Shown in pieces: positions 16,548 to 24,155 of a stretch of 64,000 bases of DNA. Under the pieces are notes generated by a model. That model worked only from the letters and a program-made list of their open reading frames with translations. It was not told the origin of the DNA and did not search any database. Both the position numbers and the translations under genes were made by a program. Source of the DNA: Pseudomonas sp. S30. GTDB taxonomy: Bacteria > Pseudomonadota > Gammaproteobacteria > Pseudomonadales > Pseudomonadaceae. Positions within the stretch are counted from its first letter, which is position 1. Each line of letters begins with the position of its first letter. The stretch covers positions 55,046 through 119,045 of the forward strand of contig NZ_JACVTO010000017.1 in assembly GCF_016518545.1 (NCBI RefSeq), written 5' to 3'.

Positions 16548-17339
16548 CTACTGCGCCAAAAGTTCGGGATACTCGCCGAACCAGTACGTCATAGCCTTGG
16601 AGTTCATGCCGTACTCGCCTCTCCAGAAGTCCACCGGATAGCTCCAGTCCGAGGAGCGCGAGCTGCTGGGCGATAGGCCCTGATTGGTGAAGCGCTGCAA
16701 CAGCCCTGGGTGCTCAGGCGTTTGCAGAATGCCGCAATGTCCGAGCAACTCAATGAAGCTGCGTGCCTCTTCGTCGGTCATCTTCACGCCTTTGAGCTTG
16801 CGTAACGACTTGAGCAGGTCCTTGGGCCTGGCATTGTCAGGTAATTCGCGGATCATCTGAAAGATGCTGCTCAAGAGCGGTAGCGTGGCGGGGGGCGAAG
16901 CTTCGGTCGCTGCTGCCTGTTGCAGGAAGTACGCAATTTGAGCGATGTCCCCGCTGAGTACAGAGCCGCACTGATAACGGATTCTGTTCAATTTGACGAA
17001 GTCTACTTCCAGCGGATCGAATGCGCTGCATACCTGACAGTTGTACTGGTTGGTCACCGTGAATGGATGATCGGGAAAGTGCGTGGCACTGGCCAAGGCA
17101 GAGAGGGCCGCACGCAGCTCGGCTCGGTTGTTTTCCACGCCCTCCAGGAACATCCGCACAATATGTGCCTTGTCGGCCTCGGCACGTGCCTTGAGCAACC
17201 ATTGGACGGCATCATCGTGGGAAATATCCCTGGCATCTGGTGCAAGACCTGCGTCCTTGAGTACCGGGTCGATCGGGCCGCCCTTCCTGTAGGCTTTCAA
17301 GGCCTGACGGATAGCAGCCAGTTGCTCGCTCTGGGTCAT
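16548..17339 (-). CDS. Putative immunity protein of the PAAR-Rhs toxin (CxxC-containing, unknown family)
   Basis: This 263-aa cytoplasmic protein has no membrane segment or signal peptide. It has a helical N-terminal part (about 1-90), a central NQYNCQVCSAFDPLEVDF block with CxxC, a second Cys downstream (YQCGS) and a C-terminal helical part. I do not recognise the family. Position defines the role: its ATG at 17339 overlaps the Rhs stop as ATGA, and GAGG lies 11 bases upstream. An alternative ATG at 17348 would place GAGG too close. It is expected to bind and block the toxin tip of the 1468-aa Rhs protein. Confidence 0.75.
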   Translation of the reverse strand: MTQSEQLAAIRQALKAYRKGGPIDPVLKDAGLAPDARDISHDDAVQWLLKARAEADKAHIVRMFLEGVENNRAELRAALSALASATHFPDHPFTVTNQYNCQVCSAFDPLEVDFVKLNRIRYQCGSVLSGDIAQIAYFLQQAAATEASPPATLPLLSSIFQMIRELPDNARPKDLLKSLRKLKGVKMTDEEARSFIELLGHCGILQTPEHPGLLQRFTNQGLSPSSSRSSDWSYPVDFWRGEYGMNSKAMTYWFGEYPELLAQ

Positions 17340-20300
17340 TTTCCACATGTCCTCGTATTAGGCTTCTTGGGAGCAGGTTTCTTGTCGAGTACCGCTAACT
17401 CACTGACATTTTCAACCCCTGCCTTTCGCAGGAAGGTATTGGCTGAGTCCCTCATCCCTTGACCGCGCTCGGTCAGGGCCTTGGCATCCGAGATGCCGTT
17501 GATCTTGTTACCACGTACTTCCGGGCTCTTGCGCCCCAAAAGCGTGTTCTCACGGATCCCCGCATCTTCGATTCCCCTGACCACGTCCTTAGGGGTGCCA
17601 TGCGGCGTGACCTGGTTGATCTGATCACCATATTTGAAGCGAGCGCCATCGCTTCCCGTGGTCTTGCCATGTCGACGCATCACGTCTTCGAGGGTGGCGT
17701 TGTCTGACGCTCGTCCGTGATAGTAGGCCTTGCCTTCTCTGTCTGTGAGAATGTAGTTCCAGTCCAGGCCGTGCGGATCAATCCATGTGAGGGGGTTCGG
17801 CGCATACCGATAAAGGTTGATCCCGCCCTGCAGACCTATTGGGTCTGGCTGGGTGAAGCGGCCCGTCTGTGGATCGAAGTAGCGGAACAGGTTGTAGTGC
17901 AAGCCCGTCTCGCGATCCAGATATTGACCTTGAAAGCGCAGGTTCTGCTGCTCCGCGAACTGACTGTCGCTGCGCTCGGACAACGTGGCGCCCCACGCCC
18001 GGTAATCGCACTCCCATAGGGTATGACCATCGACATTGCTCAGTTCCACGGGCTGGCCATTGAGATCGTTCTGGTAGTAACGCACGCGCTGGTGCTCACC
18101 ACTGCCGTCGATCCGGGCCAAGGGCTCGTATCCGTCCGCATACAAGTACAGCGTCGCCTGTCCATTGCGTGTTTCGCCTAGCAATTGCAGCCCGTCCCAG
18201 ACGAAGGCCGTGCTGGCGAGCAATTGGCCCCGATCGTCGTACTCGTCCTTGCCCACGCGCCGGCCCAGCGGATCGTAGCGCATGCACACACGACGCTCGC
18301 GGCCGGGTGTCCCTCCACGCACCTCATGCAACCGGTCCTGTGCATCGTAGCGGCAGACCTGCAAACCGTGTTGAAGGCTGCGACGCTCGACCATGCGGCC
18401 GAACCCGTCGTACCTGTAGCGTTTGTCCTGATAGCTGAGCAACTGATTGTGGCGGATCAGTGCGCCTGGCGTGTCGCTCAGGTTGCCGGCAGGGTCGTAA
18501 TGAAAGACCTCCATCTGTCCGGCAACGTCCGATTGGCAGGCCAAGATTCGACCGCTGGCATCATGACCCTGAAACATGTGCTGATCCCTGCCCGGGCGTT
18601 GGAAGTAGCGCGCTGCCAGGTTATCCAAGTCATCGAATTCGAAGCGTTGTTGCCATGACGCCGGGCCATGCCCTGCCATATGTGCATCGCGCCTGAGTCG
18701 GGCGCGAAGACGTCCGCAGCGGTCATATTGTAGCGTGGTGATGACGCTGCCCTGGCTGCGGCTGGTCTCGCGGTGCAGCCGATCACGTTCGAAGTCGCAG
18801 ATCACCAGACCATCGAGATTGATCTGGTGCAAGTGCCCGCTCCCATAGTAGAGGCGGTTGATCGTACGACCGTCCGATAGCTGGGTCTGAATCAGGTTTC
18901 CCAGTGGGTCATAGCGATGCTGAAGTGCGCCGCCGTCGGACACCTCAGCGATGCGTTGGCCCACGGCGTCGTACTCGTAAGCCACCTGCTGCATCTCGCC
19001 GAGCGTATCGGTGAAGGTAATCGCCAGTAGTCGATCGAGCGCATCGTAGCGGTAGTCGGTGGACCCATCGTCGGTGTGGTAGCCCACTAGGCGTCCTGCG
19101 GCGTCACGCAGGCAGTGATGACGAATTGGCGCTTCTTGACTTCCGGGCGTGGGTTGCCAATCCAGTTCCAGCAGCGCGCCGAGGGCGTTGTAACGGTAGC
19201 CCTGGCTACTGTCGTCCAGGTTGTATTGACGAACCATGCGATCGCCCGTGTCCCATTCGAAGCGGTAGCGTTCACCGTTTTCGTTGATCAGGCTCACTGG
19301 TCGGGCGAAATCGTCGTACTCCAGCAACACGCGGCGCCCGATCGGATCGCGATGCTCGACCAACTGGCCGTGCGCATCGTAGCGATACAGCGTCTGGTGC
19401 CCGAGCGGATCGCTGTAGGTCGAGAGCAGGCCTGCATTGTTGTAGCTGTAGCGATGCACACGGCCGTCCGGTTCGACATGCTCGATCACCTGGCCCAGCA
19501 GATTGTGTCGATAGGTGCTAACGTCGCCACAGGCGTTGATGAGGCTTATCAAGTGGCCATAGGGGTCATATTCCAACCGCGTGCGGTATCCGGAGCAGTC
19601 CACCTGCTCCACTAACTGGCCCAATGTATTCCAGCGCTGCTGACGGACGTGCCCTAGTGCGTCCTCATGGGCGATGACTTGTCCGTGTTCGTCATAGTGA
19701 TAGTGGGTGACGTGTCCGAGTGGATTGGTCTGGCTGATGCAGTTGCCCCGCTGATCGTAGCGGTATTGCCAGCGGTTGCCTGCGCGGTCGAGTTCCTCGC
19801 GCGGCAGGCTCCAGTGTTCCAGCCAGAGGGTCGATTCACTGCGGCCCAAGGGATCAACGGTTTCAGCCAGATTGCCAGATTCGTCATAGAAGAATTGCCA
19901 GCTACCGCCTAGCGGATCTGTGGCACCGAGCAGTTGGCGGTCATCATTCCATTCGAACGTCCAGCAGTTGCCCTGGGTATCGGTGTAGCGCAGTACTTGG
20001 TACTGCGCGTTCCACTGGCGGCTGCTTGTACGACTCAGGTGATCCGTCACTTCAGTGAGCCCGGCGGCAATGTCGTAGCGCAAGTGATAGCGCTCACCTT
20101 TGTCGGTCCAGTGGCATACGACCCGGTCGCCATCCTCGTACGTCGCCCATTCGTAGAAACAACGCAGTCCGGCGGGTGTCAGGTGCTGGGTCAGGCGTCG
20201 CTGCTGATCGTAGGCGAAGCGGCGCTGTACCTGGTCGAGCGAGTTGCGCACTTCGCTGAGGTCGCCGTAGTTATCGTAGTCGTAACTGGCAAGGATCTGG

Positions 20301-21742
20301 ATGCTGCCGTCTTCTAGCACACGCTCAATGCGTCCGACCCTTCGTGGCCAGCGCGCGTGCGCAAGCAGCGAGATCCGTACGCGGTCGAAGGTGTCGCGCA
20401 ACTGTGTCAGGCGGCCCTGATCGTCGTAATCGAGGTAGATTCGGTTGTCGTTACGATCGCCTAGCGTGCTCAGGCGCAGCAGGCTGGCGTCCTCCGGTGC
20501 CGGCTCGAACAGGCGGTACAAGCCGCTGCTGATGTCTTCGATCAGTAGCTCACCATTCTGGGCGCGTCGCACGCTTATGCCCTCTCCGGCGCTGAACACA
20601 GCATCGCCCAGCGCAATCTGCCCCATGTCGATGACCCGTGCCTGCTCGTCCTGATAGAGCAGGCGATCAGCTTGGATGCGCACCGAGACTTCGTAAGGCA
20701 CGCTCCAACTTGCACCGAACAATCCGTCTCGACGCTCGTCCCGACTGTTGTAATAGCGTTGCCAGTCGATGGGCAGCAGAGTTGGCAGCGCAAAGTCCAT
20801 GTCCATCGGGCCAGCCAGGATCTTGGCGCCGGTCGGTGCGTGTACCGGGTTGGGTGAGCCCGCCATGGCGCGGGTCAGGGCACTGGTCACTTCGCTGGTC
20901 ACCAACGAAGTCACGCCGCCCACCAGCATGCAGCCAAAGCGGCTGTAGAACTTGCCGCCGCGGCCGCGCAGCATCAACAGGGCAGTGATCGCCAGGCCGA
21001 TTCCAGGGGTCTTGCCGCTGCGGATTTCCCGAACCACGATAGGTTCGCCGCCAATGCGCACATTGTCGGAAATCGAGCCCGCATCGACGATAACTGCTTC
21101 GCAAGTGCTGCGGTCGCCACTGCGGCAGGCCGGATGACCGTTGATCAGTACCTTGCTCGAACCTTCCGCCAGATACTGGGGTGGCATTGACGGATGCTTG
21201 CTGCAGAGGACCTTGTCGTCCTCGGCCTGTTGCGTATTGGCCGCCGGACTGGCGACGGTCGGCCGCCATATCTGCGAGAAGAAGCCTTTGGCCATGTCGA
21301 GGAAAGTTTCTTCCTGCTCTGCGCCTGCCTCAGCCTCGGGGGCCGCTGCCATTGGTTGTGCAGGGCCGGTGACGATACCGGCTGCGCGCGCGGCGCGTTT
21401 GCCATTGGTCCTGGTATTGATCGATCCTGTGAGAATCTCGGCTTGTACGCTCGGCGGAAACAGGGCGTTGCCGATGCCCTCGCATAATCGGCTCAGCCCT
21501 GTGTCGGCCCCAGTCTTAGCCATGACCACCCCGACTATCAGACCCACCACGGCCCCCAGCACGAAGCATCCAAGCCCTCCGGTGGCGACGGTAATGCCCA
21601 GCGCTGCCGCCACTGCAGCGGTCGCCAGCGCCCCGATGGCCACGTTGGCCGCCACTTCCAGCACGCCCCCGACGATGTCGGCCATCATCGAGGTGTGCAT
21701 CAGCGCGTCGCCCTCGCGCGCGGCCCAGAATGCGTCCGACAT
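17336..21742 (-). CDS. PAAR-domain Rhs effector with C-terminal GIY-YIG-like nuclease tip (T6SS)
   Basis: This 1468-aa T6SS effector starts with AAREGDALMH, an exact prePAAR motif (AARxxDxxxH), followed by hydrophobic segments (about 30-80) and a PAAR domain (about 165-225; KHPSMPPQYLAEGSSKVLINGHPACRSGD lies in it). The Rhs/YD-repeat shell spans about 290-1320, ending at WIDPHGLD. The variable tip is residues 1328-1468: YILTDREGKAYYHGRASDN resembles the opening of GIY-YIG/URI nucleases, with Arg1344 and Glu1392 as candidate catalytic residues. Nuclease activity is an inference. It is preceded by its Eag chaperone (6 bp) and followed by an ATGA-coupled immunity gene. Confidence 0.9.
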   Translation of the reverse strand: MSDAFWAAREGDALMHTSMMADIVGGVLEVAANVAIGALATAAVAAALGITVATGGLGCFVLGAVVGLIVGVVMAKTGADTGLSRLCEGIGNALFPPSVQAEILTGSINTRTNGKRAARAAGIVTGPAQPMAAAPEAEAGAEQEETFLDMAKGFFSQIWRPTVASPAANTQQAEDDKVLCSKHPSMPPQYLAEGSSKVLINGHPACRSGDRSTCEAVIVDAGSISDNVRIGGEPIVVREIRSGKTPGIGLAITALLMLRGRGGKFYSRFGCMLVGGVTSLVTSEVTSALTRAMAGSPNPVHAPTGAKILAGPMDMDFALPTLLPIDWQRYYNSRDERRDGLFGASWSVPYEVSVRIQADRLLYQDEQARVIDMGQIALGDAVFSAGEGISVRRAQNGELLIEDISSGLYRLFEPAPEDASLLRLSTLGDRNDNRIYLDYDDQGRLTQLRDTFDRVRISLLAHARWPRRVGRIERVLEDGSIQILASYDYDNYGDLSEVRNSLDQVQRRFAYDQQRRLTQHLTPAGLRCFYEWATYEDGDRVVCHWTDKGERYHLRYDIAAGLTEVTDHLSRTSSRQWNAQYQVLRYTDTQGNCWTFEWNDDRQLLGATDPLGGSWQFFYDESGNLAETVDPLGRSESTLWLEHWSLPREELDRAGNRWQYRYDQRGNCISQTNPLGHVTHYHYDEHGQVIAHEDALGHVRQQRWNTLGQLVEQVDCSGYRTRLEYDPYGHLISLINACGDVSTYRHNLLGQVIEHVEPDGRVHRYSYNNAGLLSTYSDPLGHQTLYRYDAHGQLVEHRDPIGRRVLLEYDDFARPVSLINENGERYRFEWDTGDRMVRQYNLDDSSQGYRYNALGALLELDWQPTPGSQEAPIRHHCLRDAAGRLVGYHTDDGSTDYRYDALDRLLAITFTDTLGEMQQVAYEYDAVGQRIAEVSDGGALQHRYDPLGNLIQTQLSDGRTINRLYYGSGHLHQINLDGLVICDFERDRLHRETSRSQGSVITTLQYDRCGRLRARLRRDAHMAGHGPASWQQRFEFDDLDNLAARYFQRPGRDQHMFQGHDASGRILACQSDVAGQMEVFHYDPAGNLSDTPGALIRHNQLLSYQDKRYRYDGFGRMVERRSLQHGLQVCRYDAQDRLHEVRGGTPGRERRVCMRYDPLGRRVGKDEYDDRGQLLASTAFVWDGLQLLGETRNGQATLYLYADGYEPLARIDGSGEHQRVRYYQNDLNGQPVELSNVDGHTLWECDYRAWGATLSERSDSQFAEQQNLRFQGQYLDRETGLHYNLFRYFDPQTGRFTQPDPIGLQGGINLYRYAPNPLTWIDPHGLDWNYILTDREGKAYYHGRASDNATLEDVMRRHGKTTGSDGARFKYGDQINQVTPHGTPKDVVRGIEDAGIRENTLLGRKSPEVRGNKINGISDAKALTERGQGMRDSANTFLRKAGVENVSELAVLDKKPAPKKPNTRTCGK

Positions 21743-21748
21743 GCCGGT

Positions 21749-22183
21749 TCAGCCCAGGTTGTCGAAGTCGAGCGACTGCTTGATGGCGGCCCAGTGCGAC
21801 GCCTCGGCCTCACCCAAGGGCGAGGGTTTGACGTAGCTCAGGGCGAACATTTTGCGCGTACCCGGCAGCACCAGCGCCAGTTGGTACTGGTAGACCTTTT
21901 CCTGACCCTTGCTGAACTGGCTGCTCAGCTCGATGGCCTCGATGTCCTGCGCAGCGCCCACCTTCACTGGCTGAGCTGGCTGGAATTGCAGGTCCTTGAC
22001 CTGCTGTTGCAGGCGCTGCAACTGACCGTCGAAGTTGCTGTGCAGGGTTTCTCCGTCCTCTAGCAGGCTGCGGCTGATGACCAGCGAGGTGCCCAGCGCC
22101 TCGAAGCGCAGGATGTTGATGCTGGTGTCGCGGACCTCGGTGTTGGGCAGCGCCAGGCGGAATTCGTTGAGGCGGTAGTTCAT
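21749..22183 (-). CDS. Eag-type DUF1795 T6SS effector chaperone
   Basis: This 144-aa cytoplasmic protein is of the DcrB/DUF1795 type (MNYRLNEFRLALPNTEVRDTS, QRLQQQVKDL, YQYQLALVLPG). Eag chaperones shield the hydrophobic segments of prePAAR effectors and help load them on VgrG. Here the gene lies directly between vgrG (11 bp) and a prePAAR Rhs gene (6 bp), exactly the expected partner arrangement. Confidence 0.9.
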   Translation of the reverse strand: MNYRLNEFRLALPNTEVRDTSINILRFEALGTSLVISRSLLEDGETLHSNFDGQLQRLQQQVKDLQFQPAQPVKVGAAQDIEAIELSSQFSKGQEKVYQYQLALVLPGTRKMFALSYVKPSPLGEAEASHWAAIKQSLDFDNLG

Positions 22184-22194
22184 GAAAGGTCTCG

Positions 22195-24132
22195 TTACTT
22201 GCCTGAGTTCGGAAAGAGGGCTTTGACCGCGTCGTCGATGTCCTTCTTCACACCTTGTTTGTCCGGTGAGGTCTGGGCGCCGCTTCCGACATTGAGATCC
22301 AGGGTGCCATCTGTGTTGATTTCCCCGTCTTTACTCGCGTGGAAACTGAATTGCTCGCAACTGATGTTGATTTGGCCGCTGGCGTTGAGCTCGATCACGC
22401 TTTTGCCACACACAAGGCGCAGGTTTTCGCCCACCTCGATCAGATAGCGGGTGCTGACGCTATCGGTCTTGCTGGCGCCCACCATCAGCATGTCGTCACG
22501 GCGCACCGCCCTGATTCGGTCCATGCCGATGGTGATGGTTTCCATCATGGCCACCGTCTGCACCCGGCTGGCACCCACCGACAGCGTCTCGTTCTGTTCC
22601 ACCACCGTGTCCATGTTGCGCTCGGCGTGCACGTACAGCTGCTCCTGCCCGCGCTTGTCTTCCATGCGAATCTCGTTGAAGTTGGCCGGGCTGCCGCCTT
22701 TGCTCGAACGGCTCTTCATGCCGCTCTGGGTGGCACTGCCGGGCAGGTCGTAGGGCACGGTCTGCTCGGCGTTGTACACCCGTCCGGTGATGATCGGCCG
22801 GTCCGGGTCGCCCTCGAGGAAGCTCACGATCACTTCCTGGCCGATGCGCGGGATCTGCATCGAGCCCCAGTTCTTGCCGGCCCAGGCCTGGGAAACGCGG
22901 ATCCAGCAGGAGCTGTTCTCGTTGGACTGGTCGTGGCGGTCCCAGTGGAAATGCACCTTCACCCGGCCATACTGGTCGGTCCAGATTTCCTCGCCGGACG
23001 GCCCGACCACCACGGCGGTCTGCGGTCCCTTGACCAGGGGGCGCAGGGTGCTGCACACCGGGCGGTAGCTCTGCTGCGCATCGATGCAGCTCAGGGTGCT
23101 CTCGAACTGCGCCGCGCCGCTGCCGCCACCGGTTTCCAGGCGCTCCTGGACCACGTAGTAGCGCGCGGCGACGATCAGGTATTCGCGGTTCTGGTCCTGG
23201 CGCGAGAAGCCGCTGAGGCTGAACAGGTGGCCACTGCCCAGACCACGGGCGTTGCCACGCAGCTCGACGCGCTCGTGCAGGCTCTGCAAGGATTCCAGGC
23301 GCGTGCGCGCGTAGTGCTCGCCATCCTGGGTCTGCTCGTAGGCGCCCGGGTAGTCGTACAGCGGGTAGTCGCCGGCCTGGTGCGGGCGTGGCATGGCCGA
23401 GCGCACGTCGATGCGCGCGCTAGGGCGCTGGAAGTCGTAGTCGTTGAGCTCCAGCGAGCCGGGCTGTACCTCCTGCGCCAGGTGCCAGTCGTTGATGTGG
23501 TCGCGTTCGCGGTGCTGGCCATCGGGCGGATAGAACGGCACCGACTCGTAGCCGGGCGCCTTCTGGTGCGCGCCGTAGGCATCGGCCAGCACCAGCACGT
23601 GACGCTCCTGCTCGTGGCGGAAGTAGTAGTAGATGCCTTCTTCTTCCATCAAGCGGCTGACGAAATCGAAGCTGGTCTCGCGGTATTGCACGCAGTATTC
23701 GCGCTCGCGATAGCTGCGGCTCAGGGCGTCCTCGAAGTCCGAGAAGCCTAGGTCGCGGAACACCTGCTTGATGATCTGCGGCGCGCTCAGGTGCTGGAAG
23801 ATGCGGCAGTCGCTGGTGCGTGTCAGCAGCCACAGCCAGGGCCGCAGGGTCACCCGATAGCTGGCGAACTGGCCGCGGTCGACCGACTGGCTGCAACGCG
23901 CGACGATGCCGTGGAAATGCCGCGCGCCCATGCCGCTCAGTTGCAGCGACAGGCCCATGGGCTTGCCCAGCAACTGGTTCAGGTCGATGGCCGGATCGTC
24001 GCTGGTCAGTTGCAGTTCGTAGTCGAACAGCCGCCCCAGTTCCTCGCTGCCGCCCATCTCGGCGAGGATCAGCACGTTCGGCCCCAGCGGGCTGTTGATC
24101 TGCGCCAGGCGCGTGGTTTGCGTGAACAGCAT
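22195..24132 (-). CDS. vgrG: T6SS tip protein VgrG (TssI)
   Basis: This 645-aa protein forms the trimeric spike on the Hcp tube. It has the gp27-like part (about 1-370; RLFDYELQL, EDALSRSYREREYCVQYRETSFDFVSRLMEEEGIYYYF split across it) and the gp5/OB-fold part (about 380-470; WTDQYGRVKVHFHWD, ISQAW-type WIRVSQAWAGKNWG, IPRIGQEVIVSFLEGDPDRPIITGRVYN). A beta-helical DUF2345-like needle follows to about 600. There is no extra enzymatic domain, so it is a structural carrier. It follows clpV by 23 bp and feeds the Eag/PAAR-Rhs cargo. Confidence 0.97.
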   Translation of the reverse strand: MLFTQTTRLAQINSPLGPNVLILAEMGGSEELGRLFDYELQLTSDDPAIDLNQLLGKPMGLSLQLSGMGARHFHGIVARCSQSVDRGQFASYRVTLRPWLWLLTRTSDCRIFQHLSAPQIIKQVFRDLGFSDFEDALSRSYREREYCVQYRETSFDFVSRLMEEEGIYYYFRHEQERHVLVLADAYGAHQKAPGYESVPFYPPDGQHRERDHINDWHLAQEVQPGSLELNDYDFQRPSARIDVRSAMPRPHQAGDYPLYDYPGAYEQTQDGEHYARTRLESLQSLHERVELRGNARGLGSGHLFSLSGFSRQDQNREYLIVAARYYVVQERLETGGGSGAAQFESTLSCIDAQQSYRPVCSTLRPLVKGPQTAVVVGPSGEEIWTDQYGRVKVHFHWDRHDQSNENSSCWIRVSQAWAGKNWGSMQIPRIGQEVIVSFLEGDPDRPIITGRVYNAEQTVPYDLPGSATQSGMKSRSSKGGSPANFNEIRMEDKRGQEQLYVHAERNMDTVVEQNETLSVGASRVQTVAMMETITIGMDRIRAVRRDDMLMVGASKTDSVSTRYLIEVGENLRLVCGKSVIELNASGQINISCEQFSFHASKDGEINTDGTLDLNVGSGAQTSPDKQGVKKDIDDAVKALFPNSGK

Positions 24133-24155
24133 GATGGATCCTGTGGGCGCGGGCC

